Positions 42,965 to 51,983 of a DNA stretch of 64,000 nt are shown in pieces. Position 1 is the first letter of the stretch; each line of letters starts with the position of its first letter. The translations under genes and the position numbers were made by a program. The stretch is from an uncultured Clostridium sp. Lineage in GTDB: Bacteria; Bacillota; Clostridia; Lachnospirales; Lachnospiraceae. The notes under the pieces were generated by a model that worked only from the letters and a program-made list of their open reading frames with translations, had not been told where the DNA came from and did no database searches. The stretch spans positions 1-64,000 of the forward strand of contig CAMMNN010000017.1 of the NCBI GenBank assembly GCA_946498245.1, in the 5' to 3' direction.

Positions 42965-43822
42965 TCAAGTAGACAGCTTATCGGGACGAATATAGTTTTC
43001 ATGGCGACGGATATGGGCCGCCGCCCCTTTCCTGCTGACAAAAAGCAGCAGATACAGGGTTTCAATAACCAGCATGGCAGGGATCCGGGAAAACCAAAAT
43101 TCTCCTGTCAGAAGCTTTTCCCTGGTAGCCGTAATGATTTTATAGTCGCTGATCCGTGCCAGAGGCGAAGACGCATTGTTGGTAATGACAATGATCTTGG
43201 CCCCGTTTTCCCGGGCCCCTTCCGCCAGAGAATGCAGGCGTCTGGAGGTTCCGGAGTTGGAAATAATCACAACCACGTCCTGAGGACCCAGATTCAGAGT
43301 GTGGGCGATCTGGGCTTCCCAGATGGTTCCGGATACGGAACACAGCCCCAACTGATTAAATTTAAAAGCGCCGTCCATGGCCACGGGAATAGTATTTCCC
43401 ACTGCGGCAAACTGGATAATCCGGGCGTTCTCCAAAACCGTTAAGATGGTTTCCAGGTTTTCCGGATCCATCATTCCAATGGTTCCCGTCATTTCCGCCA
43501 TCTTATTGGCCAAAATATTCTGAAGGGACTGGGACATCCGGGTCCTGTCGATTTCGTTGGAAACCTGAAGGCTGTCCCTCTCCTCCTCCATCACTTCTTT
43601 GGCCAGGGCCATCTTTAGCTGTTGGTAGCCTTTAAAACCACAGCGCCTGCAAAACCGGGACACTGTCGCGTCGCTGGTGCCGCTGGCTCTGGCCAGCTCC
43701 GCCACCGTCATTTCCACGGCGCTTTTTTTGTGCTCCAGAATGTAATCGGCAATTTTCTTTTCCGCGTCAAAAAACTGTTCATAGGACGAACAGATAACCC
43801 CCATTACGCTCTGTTGATTCAT
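42965..43822 (-). CDS. MurR/RpiR family transcriptional regulator
   Basis: 285 residues. The N-terminal HTH has MTVAELARASGTSDATVSRF followed by CRRCGFKGYQQLK. The C-terminal SIS domain, residues 125-260, binds a sugar phosphate (VVIISNSGTSRRL, ITNNASSPLARISDY). The targets are unknown. The fructose operon 900 bases away and its own downstream flavodoxin gene are candidates. It follows hemL by 17 bases with a weak ribosome site (AGGA). Confidence 0.91.
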   Translation of the reverse strand: MNQQSVMGVICSSYEQFFDAEKKIADYILEHKKSAVEMTVAELARASGTSDATVSRFCRRCGFKGYQQLKMALAKEVMEEERDSLQVSNEIDRTRMSQSLQNILANKMAEMTGTIGMMDPENLETILTVLENARIIQFAAVGNTIPVAMDGAFKFNQLGLCSVSGTIWEAQIAHTLNLGPQDVVVIISNSGTSRRLHSLAEGARENGAKIIVITNNASSPLARISDYKIITATREKLLTGEFWFSRIPAMLVIETLYLLLFVSRKGAAAHIRRHENYIRPDKLST

Positions 43823-43839
43823 TTCCTGTCAAACCCCTT

Positions 43840-45120
43840 TTATGCCTGTTTTAAATAGCTTTCTAAAATATCCGCCGTTTCGTCTATCAGCTCTTTGGTA
43901 TGAGCGTTGGAAATAAAAATGGACTCAAACTGAGAGGGAGCCATATTGATTCCGTGGTTCAGCATATAGTTAAAGTACCGGCCGAACTCCGCCGTATCTG
44001 CAGTTCTGGCGTCCTCGTAGTTCTTTACAGGGCCGTTGGTAAAGAAGATGCAGCTTAAAGATCCGGCTCCTGTAACGTACCAGGGTTTTCCGTATTTTTC
44101 CAGAAGTCCCCCTACTTTTTCCCGGTAGTAATCGCCCATAGCGTTAATGTGAGCATAAATTTCCGGATGCTCCCGCAGAATGGTCAGCTCTGTCTTTCCG
44201 GCAGCCATAGCCACAGGGTTTCCGCTGAGAGTTCCGGCCTGGTATACGCCCCCCAGAGGAGCTACCATTTCCTCCCCTACCCGGCGTCCGCCATGGCAGC
44301 CTGCGGGCCTTCCTCCGCCAATAATCTTTCCGAAGGTGGTCAGATCCGGCGTGACTCCAAAATATCCCTGGGCCCCGGAGCTGCTGAGGCGGAATCCGGT
44401 AATAACTTCATCAAAAATCAGCAGGGCCTTTTCTCTGGTACACAGTTCTCTTAAACTCTCCAAAAAGCCCTTTTCCGGAAGAACTACGCCCATATTTCCG
44501 GCCACAGGCTCTAAAATCACAGCGGCAATCTGGCCGGGATACTGTTCAAAAAGAGTTTCCACACTGGCGCAGTCATTGTATCTGGCCGTCAGGGTGTCTG
44601 CCGCACAGCCCGCCGGAACGCCCAGGCTGTCGGGAACACCGGAGGTCAATGCCCCGGAGCCTGCTTTTACCAGCATGGAATCCGAATGGCCGTGGTAGCA
44701 GCCTTCAAATTTAATGATTTTATCTCTTCCTGTATATCCTCTGGCCACCCGGACAGCGGACATCACAGCCTCTGTTCCGGAATTGACCATTCTAACCATC
44801 TCCACAGAGGGAACCATCTGGCAGATGAGATCCGCCACCTCCACCTCAATGCCTGTGGCCGCCCCAAAGCTGAGGCCCTTATCAGCCGCCTGGATTACAG
44901 CTTCCCGGATAGCCGGGTGATTGTGTCCCAGGATCATAGGCCCCCAGGAACCAATATAGTCAATATAGCGATTGCCGTCTGCGTCCCAGATATAGGCTCC
45001 TTCCGCCCGGTCAATAAACCGGGGGCTTCCCCCTACGGCCCGAAAGGCCCGAACCGGGCTGTTGACCCCTCCCGGCATAAGGGTAACGGCTTTTTCAAAT
45101 AATTTCTCTGAATTTGTCAT
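43840..45120 (-). CDS. hemL: Glutamate-1-semialdehyde 2,1-aminomutase
   Basis: 426 residues. A PLP enzyme that makes 5-aminolevulinate from glutamate-1-semialdehyde, in the C5 route to haem and corrinoids. Seen: GGVNSPVRAFRAVGGSP, RMVNSGTEAVMSAVRVARGYTG region, KFEGCYHGHSD, FDEVITGFR and FGKIIGGG with the PLP lysine near residue 265. The loop after it reads RPAGCHGGRR where most family members have LPVGAYGGRR. The frame is intact. It overlaps hemB by one base (TAATG), so the two are coupled. Confidence 0.94.
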   Translation of the reverse strand: MTNSEKLFEKAVTLMPGGVNSPVRAFRAVGGSPRFIDRAEGAYIWDADGNRYIDYIGSWGPMILGHNHPAIREAVIQAADKGLSFGAATGIEVEVADLICQMVPSVEMVRMVNSGTEAVMSAVRVARGYTGRDKIIKFEGCYHGHSDSMLVKAGSGALTSGVPDSLGVPAGCAADTLTARYNDCASVETLFEQYPGQIAAVILEPVAGNMGVVLPEKGFLESLRELCTREKALLIFDEVITGFRLSSSGAQGYFGVTPDLTTFGKIIGGGRPAGCHGGRRVGEEMVAPLGGVYQAGTLSGNPVAMAAGKTELTILREHPEIYAHINAMGDYYREKVGGLLEKYGKPWYVTGAGSLSCIFFTNGPVKNYEDARTADTAEFGRYFNYMLNHGINMAPSQFESIFISNAHTKELIDETADILESYLKQA

Positions 45121-46106
45121 TATCCAATCCTCCCCTGGTCCATAAATCCAGCCAGCTCTCTGGCGAAATACGTCAGAAGAATGTTGCAGCCGGCCCGGTA
45201 AATGCTGGTGGCGGTTTCACAAATGATGCTGTCCTCGTCAATATATCCCAGTTTCGCTCCGGCTTTAATCATGGCGTACTCGCCGCTGACGCTGTAGGCA
45301 GCTACCGGCAGATCGATAGCGTCCGCTGTCTCCCGGATAATATCCAGATAAGACAGGGCTGGCTTGATCATAATAATGTCCGCGCCTTCCTCCACATCGG
45401 AAAAGACCTCCTTTAATGCCTCTTTCCGGTTGTGATAGTCCATCTGGTAGCTTTTCCGGTCACCGAAGGAAGGGGCTGAACCGGCGGCGTCCCGGAAGGG
45501 ACCGTAAAATCCCGAAGCATATTTAGCAGCGTAAGACATAATGGGCACAGTTTCGTATCCGTTTTCATCTAACATTTCCCGGATAGCCGCCACCCGGCCG
45601 TCCATCATATCGGAAGGCGCTACCATATCGGCTCCCGCCTGAACCTGGGACAATGCCGTTTTAGCCAGATATTCCAGGGTCTTATCATTGTCCACATAAT
45701 CTCCGTTTAAAATGCCGCAATGGCCGTGGGAAGTGTATTCGCACATACAGACGTCTCCGATATAATACAGCTCCGGTACGCTTTCTTTGGCTTTCCGGAA
45801 GGCTTTCTGTACAATGCCGTCCTGAGCGTAGGCCCCGCTGCCGCAGAGGTCTTTTTCTCCGGGGATTCCAAAAAACATCACCGAAGGAACTCCGGCGGCA
45901 GCCGTCTCCTCCAGGATCTCCGGCAGTCTGTCTACGCTGTAGCGGTACTGTCCCGGCATTGTGGGGATCTCTTCTTTTATGTTTTCGCCTTCTTTTACAA
46001 AGATGGGATAAATCAGAGAGGATTTATCCATGCGGGTTTCTCTCACCATTTTGCGAAGCAGAGGGCTTGTTCTCAGCCTTCTGGGTCTTTGCACTAAATC
46101 AATCAT
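45120..46106 (-). CDS. hemB: Porphobilinogen synthase (delta-aminolevulinic acid dehydratase)
   Basis: 328 residues. It condenses two 5-aminolevulinates. Conserved: RPRRLRTSPLLRKMVRET, YPIFVKEG, the metal/Cys region DVCMCEYTSHGHCG, and the active-site lysines in SYAAKYASGFYGPFRDA and IIMIKPALSYLD. AGGAGG precedes the ATG. First gene of hemB-hemL, with a promoter just upstream. The other tetrapyrrole genes are not in the window. Confidence 0.95.
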   Translation of the reverse strand: MIDLVQRPRRLRTSPLLRKMVRETRMDKSSLIYPIFVKEGENIKEEIPTMPGQYRYSVDRLPEILEETAAAGVPSVMFFGIPGEKDLCGSGAYAQDGIVQKAFRKAKESVPELYYIGDVCMCEYTSHGHCGILNGDYVDNDKTLEYLAKTALSQVQAGADMVAPSDMMDGRVAAIREMLDENGYETVPIMSYAAKYASGFYGPFRDAAGSAPSFGDRKSYQMDYHNRKEALKEVFSDVEEGADIIMIKPALSYLDIIRETADAIDLPVAAYSVSGEYAMIKAGAKLGYIDEDSIICETATSIYRAGCNILLTYFARELAGFMDQGRIG

Positions 46107-46150
46107 TTTTGTTGCCTCCTCTTAATCAAATGGTAACAGTTCTGCTATCC

Positions 46151-46179
46151 ACTATAGCACGGATTTTCCCTGACGGCAA
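46151..46179 (-). promoter_or_regulatory. Promoter of hemB-hemL
   Basis: On the minus strand: TTGCCG, 17 bases, TATAGT, 45 bases before the hemB start. Confidence 0.6.
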
Positions 46180-46183
46180 TGGA

Positions 46184-47380
46184 CTACAGGCCAAAATCAA
46201 TGAGATTGTAATCCTTTAGCGCCCAAATGCTGCACATAAAAATCACCGTGTCCGGCTTATGCTCCGCCAGATAATCCTTTACGGAAATCTTTGGCTCAAT
46301 CCGCAGATCAATGGCCTCTACCCGGCGGATGCCCAGATTTAAAAAGCAGGCCACAGGCCGGACAAAGGAATCCTTTAATATTAAAATGCTTTTATCCTCT
46401 TTGGCGTTTTCATTGGTATGGACAATGAGATTATAATCGTCTCCTGTATAAACCGCATAGGGAATATGGCCTTCGTCGTAATACCAGGAGTCTTCAATCT
46501 GGCTCCAGTCCAAAAGGGCCTGGGCAAAATCCCCTTCCCGGACAATATTCCGGTAGGGCGCCTCCATTTTCATTTCCGTGGGAAAGTCCGGCATCAGCAC
46601 GGAAATATCGTCCACGCCGCCAAAGTATTTGCCTGTCCGTTTTCCGTAGGAGCCTAAAAACTCTTCCGGAAAATTCAGGCTGCGAAACCGGCTGCGGTCC
46701 GTCAGGCTTTCCTCAATGGCGTATCCGTAGGACTCATTGAGGCGCTGAACCAGTTTTTGGTATCCCCAGAAAGCTCCCTCCGAGGTCCAGTGGTGGTCTG
46801 TGCGGAAAAAAAGGCTGTGGTGATCCAGTCCTTCTTCATGGAGATTATCCCGTAAATCCATAACATCTACTCCCTGGATCCTTAAAAGCTCTGCCAGCCT
46901 GTCGGCGCCGGAATTTACCTGGTCAGGCACTCCCACAGGAAGGCCCGGGTCGTATTTGCAGACTTTAGAAGGGGCCAGCACACAGAGGAAGGGAATCCCC
47001 AGCTCCTGACAGTATTCATTTAAAGCCGTCAGGCTCCCGGCGGTATCCTCCACATCAAATACATTAGACAGCCGCTCCAAATGGCCGTCCTCCAAACGCA
47101 CCGTTTCGTTGCAGGTGGAAAATCCCGCCGCCCTTTTCATAAGCCCATTGGTTTCAATGAGAGGGTAGCGCCCTTTCAGGGACTCCGTATAAAAGCCGTC
47201 CAGGGCCCCCGCCGCCTGTCCCCAGACTGTGGCCTCTGTCCTTTCGCCCTCCAAAGCCTCTTTTACTGACCGTGCGGCGGCCGGGAAGTTATACAGCCCC
47301 AGAGCCGCCGTCACGCCTAAAAACAAAAGGGTCAGGCCGTGGCGGTTCCACCATTTTAAAATCCCAAGAATGTTCTTCAC
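46184..47380 (-). CDS. DHHW-family SGNH-hydrolase-like protein
   Basis: 398 residues from GTG at 47380 with AAGGTGG upstream. One N-terminal span (about 15-32) acts as anchor. The exported domain is AlgX/AlgJ-like: CVLAPSKVCKYDPG, the eponymous FFRTDHHWTSEGAFWGY (Asp-His of the active site) and ILILKDSF. Partner proteins of this type move acetyl groups to a polysaccharide together with a membrane O-acyltransferase, and such a gene lies 15 bases upstream. Which glycan is acylated is not known. Confidence 0.88.
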   Translation of the reverse strand: MKNILGILKWWNRHGLTLLFLGVTAALGLYNFPAAARSVKEALEGERTEATVWGQAAGALDGFYTESLKGRYPLIETNGLMKRAAGFSTCNETVRLEDGHLERLSNVFDVEDTAGSLTALNEYCQELGIPFLCVLAPSKVCKYDPGLPVGVPDQVNSGADRLAELLRIQGVDVMDLRDNLHEEGLDHHSLFFRTDHHWTSEGAFWGYQKLVQRLNESYGYAIEESLTDRSRFRSLNFPEEFLGSYGKRTGKYFGGVDDISVLMPDFPTEMKMEAPYRNIVREGDFAQALLDWSQIEDSWYYDEGHIPYAVYTGDDYNLIVHTNENAKEDKSILILKDSFVRPVACFLNLGIRRVEAIDLRIEPKISVKDYLAEHKPDTVIFMCSIWALKDYNLIDFGL

Positions 47381-47395
47381 TGTTTACCACCTTAT

Positions 47396-48844
47396 CTAAA
47401 AGTTGAAATATATAAAGGGGTTGTGGGCCCCGATTACCAATTCGGATATGCCAAAGACAAACAGGGCAAATACGGCAATCTGGATCAGCCCCCGGGTCAG
47501 CTCCTTTGCAAAGGCTTTTTTGTCGTTTTCCGACGTTTCCTTGTGGCTCCAGTCCAAAAAGCCCTTTATAAGGGGCGTACTTCCCAAAACAGCCGCCGCA
47601 AAATACCATTTATACTCCCATAGGTAATACAGAGTCCAGGAAACCTCCGGCTTTGCCGTGGAAATCCCCGCCATGGTTTTAAGATACACAGCCGCTTCCC
47701 CCAGGCTTTCCGCCCGGAAGATTACCCAGCCTATGAGAACCAGCAAAAGAGTTATGATGCGGTAAAGGCCTCCCAGCCTCCATTCTTTCATTCTCTCGGG
47801 AATCCGAAAAAGCTTTTCCGCCGTCAGCAGCACAAAGTAAAACAGGCCCCAGCAAATAAATGTCCAGTTGGCCCCGTGCCACACTCCCGTCAGAAACCAT
47901 ACGGCAAAGAGGTTTCTCACCAGCTTCCATTTTTTGTCCACCCGGGAGCCCCCCAGGGGAATATAAACGTAATCCCGAAACCATGTGCTGAGGGAAATAT
48001 GCCAGCGCCGCCAGAAATCGGTTATGGACGACGCCATATAAGGGTAGTCAAAGTTTTCCGGAAATTGGAAGCCAAAGAGCTTTCCAAGGCCAATGGCCAT
48101 GTCCGAATAGGCGGAAAAGTCAAAGTAAATCTGGAACCCATAGGCAAAAGCTCCCAGCCATGCCCCGCCTGCAGTCAGCATATTCCGTCCCGGAAGGCTG
48201 AAAATATAGTCCGCCATAACCGCCATGGTATTGGCCAGCAGGACTTTTTTTATAAAGCCGTAGAGAAACCGCTTTACTCCCTTTGAAAAGCCCTCTTTCG
48301 TCACATTTCGATTATCAATCTGCCACGCAAAGGTTTCATAACGGATAATGGGGCCTGCAATCAACTGAGGAAAAAAGGCAATGTACAGCCCCACATTGAG
48401 AATGTTTTTCTGAACCTTTCCATTCCGCCGGTACACGTCTATAACGTAGGACATAGCCTGGAAAGTAAAAAAAGAAATTCCAATGGGAAGGACGATGGCC
48501 GTCTGCTCCAGAACCTCCCTTCCCATAAACCGGTTCACATTTGCAATAATAAAATTCAGATACTTAAAATAGGCCAAAATGCCTAAATTCACGGCAGCCA
48601 TGGAAAAGAGGCAGAGCCGGCTGAGAAACCGATTCTCCCTCACTCTGTCCACAGCCAGTCCAAACAGGTAATTAATCCCCACGGAAGCCGCCATTACTGC
48701 TACAAATTCCGGTTCTCCCCAGGCATAAAATACCATGCTGACTGCCAAAAGCCAGATATTTTTCCCCTTCCCCGGCAGCAGCCAGTATCCTGCCAGAGTT
48801 ATGGGAAGAAATAAAATCAAAAAAGCCATGCTGGAAAATAACAC
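47396..48844 (-). CDS. MBOAT family O-acyltransferase (AlgI/DltB-like)
   Basis: 482 residues from GTG at 48844 (GAGGAG upstream). About 10-11 spans. The AlgI-type core reads YPYMASSITDFWRRWHISLS, TWFRDYVYIPLGGSR and FLTGVWHGANWTF, with the catalytic histidine in VWHGA. It takes acyl groups from a cytosolic donor and passes them across the membrane. The pair with the DHHW protein forms a complete two-gene O-acylation unit, like AlgI/AlgJ. No glycan synthesis genes lie near. Confidence 0.92.
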   Translation of the reverse strand: MLFSSMAFLILFLPITLAGYWLLPGKGKNIWLLAVSMVFYAWGEPEFVAVMAASVGINYLFGLAVDRVRENRFLSRLCLFSMAAVNLGILAYFKYLNFIIANVNRFMGREVLEQTAIVLPIGISFFTFQAMSYVIDVYRRNGKVQKNILNVGLYIAFFPQLIAGPIIRYETFAWQIDNRNVTKEGFSKGVKRFLYGFIKKVLLANTMAVMADYIFSLPGRNMLTAGGAWLGAFAYGFQIYFDFSAYSDMAIGLGKLFGFQFPENFDYPYMASSITDFWRRWHISLSTWFRDYVYIPLGGSRVDKKWKLVRNLFAVWFLTGVWHGANWTFICWGLFYFVLLTAEKLFRIPERMKEWRLGGLYRIITLLLVLIGWVIFRAESLGEAAVYLKTMAGISTAKPEVSWTLYYLWEYKWYFAAAVLGSTPLIKGFLDWSHKETSENDKKAFAKELTRGLIQIAVFALFVFGISELVIGAHNPFIYFNF

Positions 48845-48900
48845 GGTTTACACTCCTCTATCTAAACCATAATCTATGGCGTCTCTTAGACCCCATTTTA

Positions 48901-51309
48901 TCAGCCAATCACTTCCTGAGCATAATGGACGGAAGCCATACCGTCGCGGCAGTACCGGTCCGCCCCTATGGTTTCGGCATAATCCTTTGTCAAAACGGCG
49001 CCTCCCACCATAACCTTTACCCAGGGGGTCTTCTCCCTTAGCTGCCGAATGGTTTCCTCCATGCTGGGAACTGTAGTGGTCATTAGGGCTGAGAGTCCCA
49101 CCAGGGGAACCTTTTTCTCCGCCGCTTCTTCTACAATCTTTTCCGGCGGCACGTCCCTTCCCAGATCGATAACGTCATAGCTGTAATTTTCCAGCAGCAC
49201 CTTGACGATATTTTTTCCAATGTCATGGATGTCGCCCTTTACCGTAGCCAGAATGATCCGGCCTTTTTTCTCCTGGGACTGGCCGGATTTTACCATTTGA
49301 TCTTTTATAATCTCAAAAGCTGCCTTAGCCGCCTCTGCGCTCATTAAAAGCTGGGGAAGAAAAATCGTCCCCTTCTCAAATCCCTTTCCTACAAAGTCCA
49401 GGGCCGGTATCATTACCTGGTTGATGATCTCCAGGGAATCCATGGTCTGAAGAAGGGCCGACGCCCCCTGGGCCGCCCCTTCCTTCAGGCCCCGGACAAT
49501 GGCCTCATAAAGAGCCGTATCGCCAGATTCTCCGGAAAGGTTCTCTTCTTTCTTTCCATCAGCTTTTGGGGCCGCCGGCTGGCCGCCGTAGGCTGAAATG
49601 TAATCCCCGCACTGGGGATCCAGATCCGCCAGGGCCCGGTAACTGTAATAGGCCTGCATCATTCTCTCGGAACCGGGATTGATAATGGCGGCGTTCAGCC
49701 CCCGCTCCATTGCCATGGTAAAGAAAGCGGCGTTAATGATCTCCCTCTGAGGAAGGCCAAAGGAGATGTTGGACACTCCCAGAATGCTTTTTCCTCCCAG
49801 CTCGTCCCGGATTTTTTCCAGAGTTTCCAAAGTGGTAAGAGCCCCCTTGCTGTCGGAGCTGACCGTAAGGCAGAGGCCGTCTATTATAATGTCTTTAGGC
49901 TCTATGCCGTAAGAGGCTGCTCTGGCATAGATTTTCTTTGCGATTTCGATTCTTCCGTCAGCGGTTTCCGGAATGCCTGCTTCGTCCAGGCACAGGGCCA
50001 CTACCACTCCCCCGTACTTTGCCGCCAGAGGAAAGACCGCGTCCATAACCTCTTCTTTTCCGTTGACCGAGTTTATCAGGGCCTTGCCATTGTAAACCCG
50101 AAGGCCCCGTTCCAGAGCCTCTATGTCTGAGGTATCGATCTGCAGAGGAAGATCCACCACGCTCTGAAGCTCTTTTACCGTTTCCTCCATCATGGCGGCC
50201 TCGTCAATTTCCGGAAGTCCTACATTAACGTCCAGTACATGGGCCCCTTTTTCCTGCTGGGTAAGGCCCTCCCGGAGAATATATTCCAGGTTGTGATCCC
50301 TGAGAGCCTGCTTAAACTTAGACTTTCCCGTGGGGTTGATCCGCTCTCCGATAATAATGGGATCCTTGTCAATAACTACAGTACGGCAGTAAGAGGATAC
50401 CACTGTCCGTTCTTTTTTAGAGGGCCAAACCACCGGGATTTTGCGGCACCTCTCCGCTACCCTGCGGATATGATCCGGAGTCGTTCCGCAGCAGCCCCCT
50501 ACTACCACGGCTCCCATTCTGGAAATCTCTTCCATGGCAGCGGCAAACTCCTCCGCGTCAATGTCGTACAGCGTTTTGCCGTTTTCACTTCTGGGAAGTC
50601 CGGCGTTGGGATTTACAATGACCGGCAGAGAAGTGGCTTTCAGAAGGTTTTCCACAATGGGCATCATCTGAATAGGCCCTAATCCACAGTTGATGCCGAT
50701 TCCGTCCACCCTCAGCCCTTCCAAAAGGGCGGCGGCGGATTCTACGGTTCCCCCTGTCAGAAGCTTTCCCTTCTCGTCAAAAACCAGGGTAACGAAAACC
50801 GGCAGATCACAGGCCTCCTTGACTCCCAAAACCGCCGCCTTTACCTCATAGCTGTCGCTCATGGTTTCAATGAGAACCAGATCCGCCCCCTCTGCGGCTC
50901 CAATCTCCGCCGTTTCCCGGTAAAGGCTTACGGCCTTTTCAAATTCCAAATCTCCCAGGGGCTTTAACAGCTTTCCCGTAGGTCCAAGATCCAGGGCCAC
51001 ATAAGCCGGTTTTCCTGCCAGCTCCACTGCTTTTTTCGCATTCCTTACAGCCGCCTTCACTACGGTTTCCAGAGTAAATTCTGTATGTTGGTTAAACTTT
51101 AAAGAATTGGCCCCAAAGGTATTGGTATTAATAATGTCCGCTCCGGCCTCCAAATAGTCCCTGTGAAGCTGGATCAGGACTTCCGGGCGGAGAATGTTCC
51201 ATGTCTCCGGAAATTCTCCCGGCTTTAACCCCTTTTCCTGAAGGATGCTTCCTGTGCCTCCGTCAAAGATCAGGCGGCGTTTTCTCATTGCTGTTACGAT
51301 ATTTTCCAT
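48901..51309 (-). CDS. metH: B12-dependent methionine synthase lacking the reactivation domain
   Basis: 802 residues from ATG at 51309 (GAGGAG six bases upstream). Domains: homocysteine-binding barrel 1-310 with zinc cysteines in GINCGLGP and GGCCGTTPD. Pterin-binding barrel about 330-600 (IIGERINPTGKSKFKQALRD, VLDVNVGLPEIDE). Cobalamin cap and B12 domain about 630-802 with GDIHDIGKNIVKVLLENY, whose histidine binds cobalt. The C-terminal AdoMet activation domain of long MetH is missing. The next gene upstream supplies it as a separate protein. Last gene of metF-activator-metH. Confidence 0.94.
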   Translation of the reverse strand: MENIVTAMRKRRLIFDGGTGSILQEKGLKPGEFPETWNILRPEVLIQLHRDYLEAGADIINTNTFGANSLKFNQHTEFTLETVVKAAVRNAKKAVELAGKPAYVALDLGPTGKLLKPLGDLEFEKAVSLYRETAEIGAAEGADLVLIETMSDSYEVKAAVLGVKEACDLPVFVTLVFDEKGKLLTGGTVESAAALLEGLRVDGIGINCGLGPIQMMPIVENLLKATSLPVIVNPNAGLPRSENGKTLYDIDAEEFAAAMEEISRMGAVVVGGCCGTTPDHIRRVAERCRKIPVVWPSKKERTVVSSYCRTVVIDKDPIIIGERINPTGKSKFKQALRDHNLEYILREGLTQQEKGAHVLDVNVGLPEIDEAAMMEETVKELQSVVDLPLQIDTSDIEALERGLRVYNGKALINSVNGKEEVMDAVFPLAAKYGGVVVALCLDEAGIPETADGRIEIAKKIYARAASYGIEPKDIIIDGLCLTVSSDSKGALTTLETLEKIRDELGGKSILGVSNISFGLPQREIINAAFFTMAMERGLNAAIINPGSERMMQAYYSYRALADLDPQCGDYISAYGGQPAAPKADGKKEENLSGESGDTALYEAIVRGLKEGAAQGASALLQTMDSLEIINQVMIPALDFVGKGFEKGTIFLPQLLMSAEAAKAAFEIIKDQMVKSGQSQEKKGRIILATVKGDIHDIGKNIVKVLLENYSYDVIDLGRDVPPEKIVEEAAEKKVPLVGLSALMTTTVPSMEETIRQLREKTPWVKVMVGGAVLTKDYAETIGADRYCRDGMASVHYAQEVIG

Positions 51310-51328
51310 AGTATTCTCCTCATTGTAG

Positions 51329-51970
51329 TCACCGGCGGTACAGACAGTCGGTTTTTTCACAGGCTTCACAGCCCTTTACGTCGCACCGGTAGGGTTTTGG
51401 GCTGATTCCCATTACCGCCGTTACGGATTTGGAAGGAACCATTAAAAGGCTGTCTGTAAGCTTGATCCCAATGCGTTTGCCAGCCTCTAGGGCGTTTAAA
51501 ATATCTTTCTGGACAGCCAGAGGGAAATCCCCATAGCCGGGGCTGAATCTGGGACGCAGGAAAAGTCCCTTCTTTTCATACTCTTCCTGGGCTTTTCTGC
51601 ACAGGCTGTCGCAGTACTCTTCCAGCATGGCAGTGGCCGCTGCCTGAAGAGTGACCGCCCTGCTAAGTTCCAATTTCATGTATTTTCGGGTCAGATAATC
51701 GCAGCCTGCCCCTAAAGTAGCCGCAAATACCACAATCTGGGTACAGTCCTGCAGATTTTTAGACAGATTTTTGCTCTTTGTATAAAAACAGCCGCCGTCA
51801 ATTTCTCCATGATTCCCCAGGACTAAGGGATAGACCCGGGTGACGCTTTTGGGTTCCGTTTCCCTTTCCAGCTCTTCCACACAGGAATCCACCAGGGCAC
51901 TGACCCGGTTATCGGCCTGGTTCCGCCCATAGCCCAAATAGCGGAATACCTCTTTTTTATTAATCTCCAT
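51329..51970 (-). CDS. Separate methionine synthase reactivation-domain protein
   Basis: 213 residues (217 if the ATG at 51982 is used; GGTGAG favours 51970). The C-terminal two thirds match the AdoMet-dependent activation domain of MetH: RPRFSPGYGDFPLAVQKDIL and LTDSLLMVPSKSVTAVMGIS. It reactivates oxidised cob(II)alamin using AdoMet and reduced flavodoxin. The tail CDVKGCEACEKTDCLYRR carries four cysteines in a cluster, perhaps metal binding. It lies between metF and metH, confirming a split enzyme. Confidence 0.88.
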   Translation of the reverse strand: MEINKKEVFRYLGYGRNQADNRVSALVDSCVEELERETEPKSVTRVYPLVLGNHGEIDGGCFYTKSKNLSKNLQDCTQIVVFAATLGAGCDYLTRKYMKLELSRAVTLQAAATAMLEEYCDSLCRKAQEEYEKKGLFLRPRFSPGYGDFPLAVQKDILNALEAGKRIGIKLTDSLLMVPSKSVTAVMGISPKPYRCDVKGCEACEKTDCLYRR

Positions 51971-51983
51971 TGCGCTCACCATT

